36,884 bases of DNA from NCBI GenBank assembly GCA_964646515.1, contig CAZYES010000007.1, positions 1 through 36,884 of the forward strand, in the 5' to 3' direction. This DNA comes from C7867-002 sp964646515 (GTDB lineage: Bacteria > Patescibacteriota > Minisyncoccia > Phycocordibacterales > PALSA-1337). Below, piece after piece: positions 1 to 8,813 of this stretch (the stretch's first letter is position 1; each line of letters starts with the position of its first letter). The notes below the pieces were generated by a model. It had not been told where the DNA came from. It searched no databases and saw only the letters and a list, made by a program, of their open reading frames with translations. Position numbers and translations under genes: made by a program.

Positions 1-71
1 GTCACTGCTTCAAGAGACATGTGGTTATTGTATCAGATTACGTTGAGGTTTTCTATCTATTTGATTCGAGA

Positions 72-2354
72 CTATTTGGCAACGACAACTGCTTGATCGA
101 GTTCTATCGACAGTAGCTTCGAGGCGCCGTCAGAGCCCATAGTCACGCCATAGAGTATGCCCGCTCGAGACATTGTTTCGCGATTGTGGGTAATCAAAAT
201 GAGTTGAGAATGTTTGGAAAGACTTTCGATCATATCACCATATTTTTTGGAATTGGCCTCGTCAAGCGCGGCATCGGTCTCGTCCAGAACAATAAATGGT
301 GGTGGATTGACCTGGGAAATAGCAAAAAGCAAAGCGATTGAAGTCAAAGCGCGTTCACCGCCAGAAAGCATCATTAGGCCTTTGACTTTTTTTCGCGGTA
401 AATTGACATCGACTTCTAGGCCCTCCGGACCATCATTCTCCTCGGCTTCTAACTTTTCTAGATCATAGGCCTCATCTTCTCCAGTAAGTGAATCGTTGAG
501 ATCGCGAAGATCGCTTTTCTTGCGTCTATTTAATTCTTTTACGACTAATAGCTCCGCTCGACCACCGCCAAACATGAGTGTAAAGTATTTCTGAAACTCG
601 CTGTTTATCTTTATGATTCCACTTTTGAATTCGACATTGACTCTCATATCAAGATCCTCGATCAATTTTAACAGCTCGATTTTGGCTTTTTGTAGATCTT
701 CGAGTTCTCTCCCCAAGAATATATCTCTCTCCTCTGTCTCGTGATATTCCTTCAACAATTCTTGCCCACCAGAAGCGCCAGAGTCCTCCAAACGAATCTT
801 GATTCTTTCGATCTTTTTATGTCTTTCTTCCTGTGAATCGTGACTTGCTTTCTCATCCGCTTTGGAGATATGAAGACTGGTGGAGTGATAATCGATCGCT
901 TCCCTACCAACAATAACGCCCGCTTCACCGAGTTCATGTTTGAAATCTTCTTCTTCGTGTTCGAGTGACTTTAATCGCGCATTCAATCGCTCCAATATAT
1001 TGCGAACTTCATTCTGCCTGGCGATGATTTTAAAGACATCTTTCTCCGCCTCTCTATTGGTATCTTTGTCTTTTTCTATATTCGTTTTAAGGATCTCGTA
1101 TTCCTGAACTAATTTAGACTCTTCACTAGACAAATGGCTCAACCTCAACTCGAATTCTGATTTTTCCTTGTTCAATCTGTTTATCTCTCTTTCTGCGTCA
1201 CTAATTATGCTGGAATCATTGGCTGATTTGCGACTAGTAATAAAACCCTTGAGCATACTTACTATTTCACTCCACAATTTCCTGGCATCAGCAATAACAT
1301 CCATATGTTCTACACGATCTATAATCTCTTCGACGTCTTTCAGGTAGACTGTCTGGGACTCTGCTTTTTTATTATTCTCTTTTTGTCTCTCGATCACTCT
1401 TTGGTTGACGCTGATCTCACCTTCGATCCTCCCCGATTCGCGCATTACCTTATCTTTCTCCGATCTGGTACGAGTTAGCTTGCTTTCAATTTCGATAATT
1501 TGGTCGCTTTTTTTATCTTTATTCTTGGAATCAACCAGGATTTTTTTGGCGTGATCAAGCGCATGCTCTAGTTCGGACATTTCTTTTTTCGGCCCAGAGA
1601 TCTCTTGCAAAACAGACGCTCTCTCTGTTTTCAGATAATATTCCTCACGAGCAAAGTATTCTCTGTAAAGAGTTCCCAGTTCTTGGCGCATTTCTTCGGC
1701 TTTTTGTACCTTTTCACATTGTTTCTTCAGAAATTTCAAATGGGGAGCAATCTCTTTGCGTAATGACTCGACTTGCTTCATATTTTCCTCGGTCCTTTCC
1801 AGTTTGCGTATGCTTTCTAATTTTTTCCATTGATAGATCTTGAGACCCAGAGCATCTTCGATCATCTCACGACGTTCGCGAATAGAAGCCGACAATATGC
1901 GATCGGCTTCGCCTTGCGATATTATCTGGTGGCCTGTCGCGCCAATATGGGCGCTAGACAAAAGCTCGACTATATCCTTCAACCTAACTTGGCTACCATT
2001 TAACAGGTATTCGTTGGAATTATCGCGATGCACAACACGTTCGAGCATGACTTCGTCAAAATCAATTGAAGGAAAAAGTTTTCTAGAATTATCAAAAATG
2101 AGCTTTATACTAGCCACATTGGCCCTTCCCCCACCAGAAGTAATACCTCCGCCATTCCAGATCATATCTTCGCCCCTTTTACCTCGCAAAGACTTGATCG
2201 ATTGTTCGCCAAGGACAAAACTGAACGCTTCGGCAACATTGGACTTACCAGAACCGTTGGGTCCAACTATAGCGGTGATTGGTGAAGTAAAATTGAGAAT
2301 TGCTTTTTTGGCAAATGATTTGAAACCTACTATTTCCAGACTCTTCAGATACAT
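72..2354 (-). CDS. smc: SMC chromosome condensation ATPase, short form
   Basis: Structural maintenance of chromosomes ATPase, which organises and helps segregate the nucleoid. The N-terminal head has a Walker A motif GPNGSGKS at residues 31-38. The C-terminal head has the ABC signature LSGGE at 663-667 and Walker B FIVLDE at 687-692, followed by the D-loop DAALDEAN. Residues about 170-600 are rich in charged heptad-like sequence, as expected of a coiled coil. The protein has 760 residues, while bacterial SMC is usually about 1150-1200. I see no glycine-rich hinge of about 150 residues in the middle, only a short stretch near 340-385 between the two coiled-coil halves. An acidic, lysine-rich insert lies at about 610-655, before the signature motif. 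The gene starts 10 bases after rnc and probably shares its transcript. The family call is secure; how it dimerises is not. Confidence 0.93.
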   Translation of the reverse strand: MYLKSLEIVGFKSFAKKAILNFTSPITAIVGPNGSGKSNVAEAFSFVLGEQSIKSLRGKRGEDMIWNGGGITSGGGRANVASIKLIFDNSRKLFPSIDFDEVMLERVVHRDNSNEYLLNGSQVRLKDIVELLSSAHIGATGHQIISQGEADRILSASIRERREMIEDALGLKIYQWKKLESIRKLERTEENMKQVESLRKEIAPHLKFLKKQCEKVQKAEEMRQELGTLYREYFAREEYYLKTERASVLQEISGPKKEMSELEHALDHAKKILVDSKNKDKKSDQIIEIESKLTRTRSEKDKVMRESGRIEGEISVNQRVIERQKENNKKAESQTVYLKDVEEIIDRVEHMDVIADARKLWSEIVSMLKGFITSRKSANDSSIISDAEREINRLNKEKSEFELRLSHLSSEESKLVQEYEILKTNIEKDKDTNREAEKDVFKIIARQNEVRNILERLNARLKSLEHEEEDFKHELGEAGVIVGREAIDYHSTSLHISKADEKASHDSQEERHKKIERIKIRLEDSGASGGQELLKEYHETEERDIFLGRELEDLQKAKIELLKLIEDLDMRVNVEFKSGIIKINSEFQKYFTLMFGGGRAELLVVKELNRRKKSDLRDLNDSLTGEDEAYDLEKLEAEENDGPEGLEVDVNLPRKKVKGLMMLSGGERALTSIALLFAISQVNPPPFIVLDETDAALDEANSKKYGDMIESLSKHSQLILITHNRETMSRAGILYGVTMGSDGASKLLSIELDQAVVVAK

Positions 2355-2364
2355 ACCAGGTATT

Positions 2365-3078
2365 TTACCATCCTTTTATATCCAAAGCTTTCTCGGCTGC
2401 CTTTTGTTCCGCCTCTTGTTTGGAAAGCCCCGTACCAGAAGCAACCTGCACGTCTTTGAGAAAGACTCCCAAAGTAAATTGTTTGTTGTGGTCTGGACCC
2501 GTCTCTTTGAGTGTTTTGTAACTAGGCGTAATGCCGACTTTTTCTTGGGCTTTTTCTTGGAATCGACTCTTGGCATCTATCCATGACTTGTTTTTGACTA
2601 TCTCATCAATGTCGATGATATTCAAAATGTGATCAGAGATAAAATTTGCCGACGCATTGTAGCCCTGGTCCAAATAGATGGCGCCAATGACCGCTTCAAC
2701 AGCATTGGCCAAAATAATCGAACGCGCTCTTCCAGTATCTCTGGCTTCACCTCTAGACATGAACATGTAGTCATTAAGCCCTAGATGTTCCGCCACTATA
2801 GTCAGACTGGTGGTATTGACGATAGCCGAACGAAAGGCCGTCAATTCTCCTTCCGCCTTTTTGGGATATTTTCTAAACAAGAAACTAGTCACCACCAACT
2901 CCATAACCGCATCGCCCAAAAATTCCAGACGTTCATTGTGTTCGATTTTGGCACCGCGATTCTCGTTCAAATAAGAACGATGCGTACAGGCAGTACGAAG
3001 AAGCGATATATCGCTAAATTCTACTTTTATTTTCTCAGCCAATGATTCTATGCTGTGGGGCTTCATATCATCGATCAT
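2365..3078 (-). CDS. rnc: Ribonuclease III
   Basis: Double-strand-specific endoribonuclease that matures rRNA precursors and cuts structured mRNAs. The RNase III signature NERLEFLGDAVMEL lies at residues 48-61 and includes the conserved E52 and D56. The C-terminal part, about 165-237, is a double-stranded-RNA-binding domain ending with the usual alanine-rich helix (AEQKAAEKAL). At 237 residues it has the normal length. Its ATG overlaps the stop codon of the upstream nusB-Nudix gene by one base, which suggests translational coupling. A second ATG four codons inside (MKPHS) is a possible alternative start. The order nusB, rnc, smc is consistent with a processing and chromosome operon. Confidence 0.96.
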   Translation of the reverse strand: MIDDMKPHSIESLAEKIKVEFSDISLLRTACTHRSYLNENRGAKIEHNERLEFLGDAVMELVVTSFLFRKYPKKAEGELTAFRSAIVNTTSLTIVAEHLGLNDYMFMSRGEARDTGRARSIILANAVEAVIGAIYLDQGYNASANFISDHILNIIDIDEIVKNKSWIDAKSRFQEKAQEKVGITPSYKTLKETGPDHNKQFTLGVFLKDVQVASGTGLSKQEAEQKAAEKALDIKGW

Positions 3079-3974
3079 TATTCGTCATTTAATAATTTAA
3101 CTGCCTTGGTAACGATAGGCAAAATGTCATTATAAAAATTAAGTTCAATAATATCGGAAAGTTTGAACCATCTGGCGTCATCGAGACCGGGTTTCTCAGC
3201 CAAAGCCAAATCTTTGAATATTGATTCGGCTAGATAATAGTGGACTTGCTTCCTGATTTTCCCCAATTCGGGATCATTGGCTATATATTCATTGGTGCCG
3301 AGATCGGCTTTGATCTTTACATCCAGACCGATTTCTTCTTTTACCTTGGCCACCGTACCCTGGGCCGGCTCAACATTTTCAGAAATTTTGCCCTTGGAAA
3401 GGGTCCAGTGTCCGAATATATCATGCACAAAAGCTAGGTATATTCCCCCATCTTTCTTTCCGTAAACAACCGCGCCACCAAGATGTTGGATAGGCATTTT
3501 TTCATAAGGTACTTCAACTTTTTTCTTCCTAACAGAGACGGCGTCTTTGCCGGGCTCGCCCAATTCTTTGTAAACAGCTCCCAAAACACCATTTACAAAA
3601 CGGCCCGAAGTTTCTCCGCCAAACGTTTTCGCCAATTCAATAGATTCATTGATGGCGACTTTGGCCGGCACTTCATCTCTATCAGAAAAAAGTAATTCAT
3701 AAAGTCCCAGACGAAGAACATTCCTATCAACAGGAGAAATCTTTTCTAATGGCCAATCTGGAGCAGCCTTTTCTATGATCTTATTCAGATCATCTTTTTT
3801 GGCCAAGATTCCCTTTAACAGATTCTCGACAAAAGAGACATCGGTCATGCCGGGAGCAAATTCTCTGACATTACGACCGATAATCGAGGTTGCTTCTTTA
3901 TCGTGTTTGCCTCGAAAATCCCACTCAAATAGAGATTGTAGAACGACTGAACGAGAGAGATGACGATTGGCCAT
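3078..3974 (-). CDS. nusB: NusB antitermination factor fused to a Nudix-like domain
   Basis: Residues 1-150 (counting from the ATG at 3974) are NusB: the typical opening MANRHLSR, then SPVDRNVLRLGLYELL and the closing FVNGVLGAVYKEL. NusB binds boxA RNA in rRNA antitermination. A basic linker (VRKKKVE) leads to a second domain of about 135 residues with Nudix architecture (LGGAVVYG, then a Nudix-box region ending in KEEIGL). The box is degenerate: the usual Arg-Glu pair is Ala-Lys and the first Glu is shifted by one, although the Glu-Glu pair and the following Gly are kept. The domain may therefore be a weak hydrolase or only a nucleotide sensor. The frame opens a little further upstream with a TTG at 3989, but the ATG at 3974 gives the family N-terminus. 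Its stop overlaps the rnc start. Confidence 0.9.
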   Translation of the reverse strand: MANRHLSRSVVLQSLFEWDFRGKHDKEATSIIGRNVREFAPGMTDVSFVENLLKGILAKKDDLNKIIEKAAPDWPLEKISPVDRNVLRLGLYELLFSDRDEVPAKVAINESIELAKTFGGETSGRFVNGVLGAVYKELGEPGKDAVSVRKKKVEVPYEKMPIQHLGGAVVYGKKDGGIYLAFVHDIFGHWTLSKGKISENVEPAQGTVAKVKEEIGLDVKIKADLGTNEYIANDPELGKIRKQVHYYLAESIFKDLALAEKPGLDDARWFKLSDIIELNFYNDILPIVTKAVKLLNDE

Positions 3975-4022
3975 ATCAATTTTTAACAAAAGAACAAATA
4001 TAACTTATACTCTACAAAAAAA

Positions 4023-4244
4023 TTACTTCTTCGCTGTATTCGCCTTCTTCTTGGCCTTTTTGGCTACTTTCGTAGTAAGGTCCAAGACTTTGCGACCGTT
4101 GTACGAACCACAATTCATGCAAATCGTGTGACTACGATGCATTGCCTTACAGTTGGAACATCTAGAAAGACGCACGTTGCCGAGAGCATGATGTGAGCGT
4201 CTATTGTCGCGATGAGATCGCGTTGCACGCATTCTGTTTACCAT
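4023..4244 (-). CDS. rpmF: Large ribosomal subunit protein bL32
   Basis: Ribosomal protein bL32 of the large subunit. The 73-residue protein has the basic N-terminus (RATRSHRDNRRSHHAL) and a zinc-ribbon arrangement of two CxxC pairs, Cys29/Cys32 and Cys42/Cys45. It ends in a lysine-rich tail that is longer than in many homologues. It lies upstream of nusB in the same direction, about 50 bases away, so it may head this operon. The first residues (MVNRM) differ from the usual MAVPKRK start but the rest aligns with the family by eye. Confidence 0.94.
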   Translation of the reverse strand: MVNRMRATRSHRDNRRSHHALGNVRLSRCSNCKAMHRSHTICMNCGSYNGRKVLDLTTKVAKKAKKKANTAKK

Positions 4245-4327
4245 AAACGCATTATTACATAAAGCATAATATTGTGCAATATCAAAAAATCTGTTATTGT
4301 TTCAGTGACATTTTTGTCATTTAGACT

Positions 4328-4401
4328 TCCGCCCATAGCTCAGCTGGTAGAGCATCCGCCTCTTAAGCGGCAGGTCGTTGGTTCGAATCCAACTGGGCGG
4401 A
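4328..4401 (+). tRNA. tRNA-Lys (anticodon CTT)
   Basis: A 74-nt cloverleaf. The acceptor stem pairs TCCGCCC with GGGCGGA. The D arm contains AGCTCAGCTGGTAGAGC. The anticodon loop CTCTTAA carries CTT, and the T arm is the canonical GGTTCGAATCC. No CCA is encoded (the next bases are CAC). Confidence 0.95.
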
Positions 4402-4518
4402 CACGCGAATGTAGACTCCAGATAATTGATAATGCAAAGTATGGAATTATTGGTCACAATAACACATCGATAAAATATCTTGTTACTTAACTTATTTTTA
4501 GTGTAGACTTGAAATATT

Positions 4519-4600
4519 GCCGGGGTGGCGAAATTGGTAGACGCGCATGCCTTAGGAGCATGTCAGGCAACTGGTGGAGGTTCGAGTCCTCTCCCCGGCA
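4519..4600 (+). tRNA. tRNA-Leu (anticodon TAG)
   Basis: An 82-nt class II tRNA. The acceptor stem pairs GCCGGGG with CCCCGGC and the discriminator is A. The anticodon loop CTTAGGA gives TAG, and the T loop is GGTTCGAGTCC. A short variable arm follows the anticodon stem. CCA is not encoded. Confidence 0.95.
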
Positions 4601-4646
4601 CTGTGAAATGGACACTATAAAGTGGACACGGATTTCAAAATTCATT

Positions 4647-4685
4647 GGTTTCTTTTATTAATTGTTAATTCTGACAAAAGAAACC
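4647..4685 (+). repeat. 10-bp inverted repeat downstream of tRNA-Leu
   Basis: GGTTTCTTTT at 4647-4656 and AAAAGAAACC at 4676-4685 are perfect inverted copies separated by 19 bases. It may be a tRNA transcript end or a degenerate terminator, but there is no clear T-run after it. The remainder of 4601-4847 holds a small GCGAC/GTCGC hairpin (4732-4750) and a doubled TGGACAC word near 4610-4630. I see no gene there. Confidence 0.5.
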
Positions 4686-4847
4686 AGCAGACAGTTATTC
4701 CTGTGTTCACTCTATGGGGTACAGATTAATTGCGACCCTACAGGAGTCGCCAGCAACTCAAAGTTCGCTACCTGCCTCCCCATTTATTGTCACTACGCAA
4801 AATATTACTCCGTCTTTCGACTAAAATAACAAAAACTACTTTGTGTT

Positions 4848-5087
4848 TTAAATAAACCTCTTTTTCCAGTAGGCATATCCTGATGAAGATTTTAAATATT
4901 TTTCGTAGGTATAAGCTTTAGATTTCTCCATAAATGCACAGTACCACTTCAAAATATATGGTAATTTCTTTGTCGTAAATTTATTACCAAGAGAATTATG
5001 CTCTTTTATACGTCGTTTTAAATCGGTAGTACAACCAATATAGAAACTTGAATCTTTATTACTTTGTAGTATGTAAACATAATACAT
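4848..5087 (-). CDS. GIY-YIG nuclease superfamily protein (UPF0213-like)
   Basis: A 79-residue stand-alone GIY-YIG domain. The first motif is YYVYILQS (residues 2-9), the second FYIGCTTDLKRRIKEHN (about 15-31) contains the catalytic-type Arg and the His. A later Glu (YEKYLK) completes the usual set. Family members are putative small nucleases of unknown cellular target and are common as single genes in candidate-phyla genomes. It lies alone between tRNA genes on the minus strand. The family is clear; the function is not known. Confidence 0.88.
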   Translation of the reverse strand: MYYVYILQSNKDSSFYIGCTTDLKRRIKEHNSLGNKFTTKKLPYILKWYCAFMEKSKAYTYEKYLKSSSGYAYWKKRFI

Positions 5088-5213
5088 AGAATTAATAATG
5101 ATCCCACTACGTTCCTCATTACTTTCGGAACTTCGCGGGATTCACCACTTCATGCCTATTGGTAAATAAGGACGTATATATTATAACAAAAGTAATGGTG
5201 CGTGCACCGCGTA

Positions 5214-5236
5214 GTGCCGTGCGACTAGCACGGCAC
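5214..5236. repeat. Perfect 9-bp GC-rich hairpin next to tRNA-Glu
   Basis: GTGCCGTGC at 5214-5222 and GCACGGCAC at 5228-5236 flank the loop GACTA. It sits just 3' of the minus-strand tRNA-Glu(CTC). A smaller GGTGC/GCACC hairpin (5197-5208) follows. There is no T-run, so it is not a standard intrinsic terminator. It may help end or process the tRNA transcript. Confidence 0.6.
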
Positions 5237-5243
5237 GAAGTGG

Positions 5244-5315
5244 TGACCCTACAGGGAATCGAACCCTGATTTGAGGCTTGAGAAGCCTCCGTCCTAACCG
5301 TTAGACGATAGGGCC
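5244..5315 (-). tRNA. tRNA-Glu (anticodon CTC)
   Basis: A 72-nt cloverleaf on the minus strand. The acceptor stem pairs GGCCCTA with TAGGGTC and includes one G-U pair. The anticodon loop TTCTCAA gives CTC and the T arm is GGTTCGATTCC. The discriminator A is followed by CCA in the genome (5241-5243), unlike the Lys, Leu and Ser tRNAs of this window. Confidence 0.95.
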
Positions 5316-5411
5316 TTAGTCACGATGGCAATCAAGATAATCAACTCAGAAATTACACAATCCAAAAACTTGAACATTATCACGTGACGTGTCACTAAAA
5401 TAACACAAATT

Positions 5412-6719
5412 TTAACCTCTGTTAAGCCACTCTTTCTCTTGTCGTACTAGCAACTCTGAAGCTCGTCCAGGTTCGCGAAGCAACACCTTTACTATTTTTT
5501 CCATGCGCACAGATTGCGATCCTTTTACAAGGACCAAATCACCATTTTTGACGATTGCCGGAAGATAGCCAATAGCTTCTTCAGAATTATCAAATGAATG
5601 AATAGAGCCCGGGGAAAGGCCTGCTCTTTCTGCCTCATCAGCCATAATACGCGAACGAGGACCAACTGTGACTAGCTGATCGACAACAGCAGAAACTTCT
5701 TTTCCAATATTCCTGTGCTCATCCGCCGAATATTTGCCCAACTCCATCATATCTCCCAAAACAGCAATCTTTGAGCCACTACATCTCAATTCCTTCAACG
5801 TCGATAACGCTGACGAGGTGGCATCTGGCGAAGAATTGTAAGTATCATCAATGATTGTTGAACCATTGATGCCTCTAATAATATTCATACGGCCCTTTGG
5901 GGCCTTGTAAACACTCAGGCGTTCGACAATCGTCTCCAATTTTATGCCCTTAGATCTTCCTACCGCCAATGCTGAAAGTAATGGATACAAATGCGTACGG
6001 CCGAGGACATTATCAACTTTTATTTGCATGCTTTGCCCGCCAGTATTGACAACAAAAGAGATCCCTTTTGGTACACCGTCTTCATCAAACAAATTCACGA
6101 AATCCACGCCTCGCACTGTCGCCCCCACGTCCAAACCATAAGAGACTACCACAGCATTTTTATCTTTGACTTTTTCTGCTATAGACATGACCTTTTCATC
6201 ATCCGCAAAAAGTACCAAGGTGCCACCGGCCTTGATCCCTTCCGCCAAAGTCGCTTTCTCTCGAAAGACTTGTTCCGGTGAATCAAAAAACTCCACGTGC
6301 ACTGGCGTTTTGCTCACTTTCGTTATAACTACAATATCAGGATGTAACCACTTGGCTATCTTTTTTATATCATTTGGATGATCGGCGCCGATTTCCAAAA
6401 CCAAACAGTCTGGATAGTCTTTTTGAAAAATGACCAATTTGAAACCGTTCCAAATATTAGAAAGCCATCCACCGAGATTTCGCCAAGCATTTGGCACACC
6501 GATCACCGTTAGGGGCAAGCCAATGTCACTATTCATGCTCTTTTCACTCTTCCTGACATATCTACTATCTCCCTTAAGCACACAATAGATCGCATCTTTA
6601 GCAGACGTCTTGCCCACACTTCCCGTAACAGCTACTACAAAAGGTTTGTATTTCGTCACGATCATTCGCGACTCCATCGTCAGTATTACTGTCAATATTT
6701 TTTTGAATAAATTCATCAT
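5412..6719 (-). CDS. murF: MurF-type D-Ala-D-Ala-adding Mur ligase, N-terminally short
   Basis: Cytoplasmic ligase that adds D-Ala-D-Ala to the UDP-MurNAc-tripeptide, the last soluble peptidoglycan precursor step. The ATP-binding P-loop TGSVGKTS is at residues 32-39. EIGADHPNDI, a KATLAEGI stretch (carbamylated-Lys region) and DDTYNSSPDA follow, and the latter is a MurF-type motif. The C-terminal ligase domain ends near LVKGSQSVRMEKIV. In ordinary MurF the P-loop comes about 100 residues in, after an N-terminal UDP-binding domain. Here that domain is replaced by about 30 residues that may form a short hydrophobic helix. The gene begins 4 bases after the ftsI stop, at the end of the mraZ cluster. 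The DDTYN motif and the context favour MurF over other Mur ligases. Confidence 0.88.
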   Translation of the reverse strand: MMNLFKKILTVILTMESRMIVTKYKPFVVAVTGSVGKTSAKDAIYCVLKGDSRYVRKSEKSMNSDIGLPLTVIGVPNAWRNLGGWLSNIWNGFKLVIFQKDYPDCLVLEIGADHPNDIKKIAKWLHPDIVVITKVSKTPVHVEFFDSPEQVFREKATLAEGIKAGGTLVLFADDEKVMSIAEKVKDKNAVVVSYGLDVGATVRGVDFVNLFDEDGVPKGISFVVNTGGQSMQIKVDNVLGRTHLYPLLSALAVGRSKGIKLETIVERLSVYKAPKGRMNIIRGINGSTIIDDTYNSSPDATSSALSTLKELRCSGSKIAVLGDMMELGKYSADEHRNIGKEVSAVVDQLVTVGPRSRIMADEAERAGLSPGSIHSFDNSEEAIGYLPAIVKNGDLVLVKGSQSVRMEKIVKVLLREPGRASELLVRQEKEWLNRG

Positions 6720-6723
6720 ATAA

Positions 6724-8454
6724 TCATCTGTCTGGAGGAATGTTGTAGTAGTTTATCAAAAATTTGGTCAAATTACTAAACGGATCGGTCAGTGTTTCCG
6801 AGGCATATTCTGCCCCTTTCGGGTGAATCTGATAGAGAAAGACTAGAAATCTCGGATTGTATGCCGGGAAATATCCAAAAAAAGAATGTAGGTAACGATC
6901 TGGATAATAGCCACCATTTTTATGATCAGCGATCTGTGCCGTACCAGTTTTCGCCGCAATACTATAATTGGCCCAGTAAATATCTGGATGAGTTTTTGCT
7001 ATTTTTTTATCAACGACTTCAATCAGCATCCGCGTCACATCGTCCACCGTCTGTTTTTGCAAGACTGGTCCCTTTTTATCAAAATTTATGACTTTTTTTG
7101 TTCCATCAACATAATTTACTTCTTTTACAATATGTGGCGTTATCAGATAACCACCGTTGCCGAGGGTAGCCAATGCCCGCGCCATTTCTATCGGAGATGT
7201 CGCTATACCCTGACCATAAGCCACTGTAGCAACCTCAATATCTCTCCCAGATTTTATATTTCCTATGATCCCCGTCGCTTCATTTGGCTGATCAATACCA
7301 GTTTTTTCTCCCAGCCCAAAGCTAGCAAAATATTTGGCAAAATCCGAAGCGCCTACCTTGAGAGCTATTGTAGCTGCTCCAATATTTAGTGACTGTGACA
7401 AAATCTCTTGAACAGAAACAGTCCCTCTCGCTTTACCATCATAATTAGAAATCTTCTTGCCATTCAGGGTCATTGTCCCCAAGTCTTCATAAGTTGAATC
7501 TGTGGTTATAACTCCAACATCTAGAGCTGTGGCCATGGTCAATGGCTTCATTATGGAGCCCATCTCATAAACATGTTCAACCAGTGGATTGGAAAAGACC
7601 GAAACATCTTTTACCGATCGAGTATCATTTGGATCAAACGTTGGCAATAAAGCCATGGCAACTATCTCACCAGTTTCAGGATCCATGATGATCCCGCCGA
7701 TCTCGTCAGGATGCCACGTGGCCATCGTCTGCCCAAGAATATTCTCCAAGTATTTTTCCGCAGTAGGATCTATCGTCATCACAATATCGCCACTTTTATT
7801 TACCGCGCCACCAAAGACAGTATCACGTAAACCAGAAAAAAGTTGCGCGAAAACATTGGTTGCCGATCCGACACCATCGCGGGTCAAAATATCTTCATAA
7901 AACCTTTCCAAGCCATACTTGCCCTCAACAGTAGAACTATTGCTATTTTCTCCGATTATGCCTAGCACGTTGGCAGTCAGTTCATTACCGGGATAAGAAC
8001 GCCAATTCTTTTTGACCACAAAAATACCGGGAATGGTCAGTGCTTGGATAACCTCCGCCGTAGCTTTATCAACCCTCTGAGCTAGCTCTTCGTAAACATC
8101 ATCAGATTTGCCGGCACGACGCAAAAAATCTTCACGATCAAGTTTCAGATATTGAGAAATAACGCCATAAACCTCCGCGGGATTTTTGATCTCCGTGGGA
8201 TTCATGTAAATCAAATAACCGCTAGTTATATTAGCGGCGGCGATTTTGGTACCATCCTTTGATGCGAAAAATATAGAGCCCCTATCAAACAACAAAATCG
8301 CCGGCTTGACATACTGCAAGTCGGCCTTAGCAGAATACAAATCACCTTTAACGATCTGTATTCTATATAAAGTAATGACGATAACTACAGACGCGACAAT
8401 TATACACGACAATATGACACGCGCGCGAAACCGTTGTCTAGAGTTCATGTCCAC
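6724..8454 (-). CDS. ftsI: Septal class B penicillin-binding protein (FtsI/PBP3-like)
   Basis: Transpeptidase that cross-links septal peptidoglycan. It has a short cytoplasmic tail, a membrane segment at about residues 13-32, a dimerisation domain, and a transpeptidase domain. The active-site serine motif is SIMK (S300-K303), the second motif SLN (355-357) and the third KTG (502-504). There is no PASTA repeat at the C-terminus. At 576 residues it has the normal length. It overlaps the upstream ftsL-like gene by 17 bases and precedes murF, the usual order of a dcw cluster. Confidence 0.95.
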   Translation of the reverse strand: MDMNSRQRFRARVILSCIIVASVVIVITLYRIQIVKGDLYSAKADLQYVKPAILLFDRGSIFFASKDGTKIAAANITSGYLIYMNPTEIKNPAEVYGVISQYLKLDREDFLRRAGKSDDVYEELAQRVDKATAEVIQALTIPGIFVVKKNWRSYPGNELTANVLGIIGENSNSSTVEGKYGLERFYEDILTRDGVGSATNVFAQLFSGLRDTVFGGAVNKSGDIVMTIDPTAEKYLENILGQTMATWHPDEIGGIIMDPETGEIVAMALLPTFDPNDTRSVKDVSVFSNPLVEHVYEMGSIMKPLTMATALDVGVITTDSTYEDLGTMTLNGKKISNYDGKARGTVSVQEILSQSLNIGAATIALKVGASDFAKYFASFGLGEKTGIDQPNEATGIIGNIKSGRDIEVATVAYGQGIATSPIEMARALATLGNGGYLITPHIVKEVNYVDGTKKVINFDKKGPVLQKQTVDDVTRMLIEVVDKKIAKTHPDIYWANYSIAAKTGTAQIADHKNGGYYPDRYLHSFFGYFPAYNPRFLVFLYQIHPKGAEYASETLTDPFSNLTKFLINYYNIPPDR

Positions 8455-8773
8455 TTATAACTACGCGACCCAACCGAGTATTACGTGAAATATAAGCACT
8501 GACTTTACCTTGGACGAAGCCATATTGCTTCAGACTATCTGGAGTAATTTCGCTCAAAAGTGCCAGATATTGCGAATCTAGATCCTCAACCTCAGATTCT
8601 AGAGTCATAATCTGACCCCGGACCTTTTGTACAGCAACCGTACGCGATATTACCAAATAGACATTCAATGCGTAAGCAAAAACCATAATCAAACAAATAG
8701 TTATCAAGGCTGATGTTATCTTTGCGCGATTATCGTACGCCATAGCATATGTTTGTTTGATGTTTTTGGTCAT
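8438..8773 (-). CDS. ftsL: FtsL-like division membrane protein
   Basis: A 111-residue single-pass protein: about 20 residues inside, a membrane helix at about 20-43 (ALITICLIMVFAYALNVYLV), then a short coiled coil (VQKVRGQIMTLESEVEDLDS). FtsL bridges FtsB and FtsQ to the septal synthase complex. Sequence identity in this family is always low. The call rests on size, topology and position between rsmH and ftsI, where ftsL is normally found. Its 3' end overlaps ftsI. Confidence 0.75.
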   Translation of the reverse strand: MTKNIKQTYAMAYDNRAKITSALITICLIMVFAYALNVYLVISRTVAVQKVRGQIMTLESEVEDLDSQYLALLSEITPDSLKQYGFVQGKVSAYISRNTRLGRVVISGHEL

Positions 8774-8813
8774 TTTTTATTTAAATAAACTGAAATAAAT
8801 AATTTTTAATCTA

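Noticed and set aside
1840..2586. A 248-codon plus-strand frame
   Set aside because: It lies antisense to the well-supported smc and rnc genes and has no recognisable protein features.
4272..4490. A 72-codon frame over tRNA-Lys
   Set aside because: The stretch IAQLVEHPPLKRQVVGSNPT is the typical artefact of translating a tRNA gene.
4732..4750. Possible tRNA remnant (GACCCTACAGG similar to the tRNA-Glu 3' end)
   Set aside because: The match is only about ten bases and the flanks do not fold as a tRNA.
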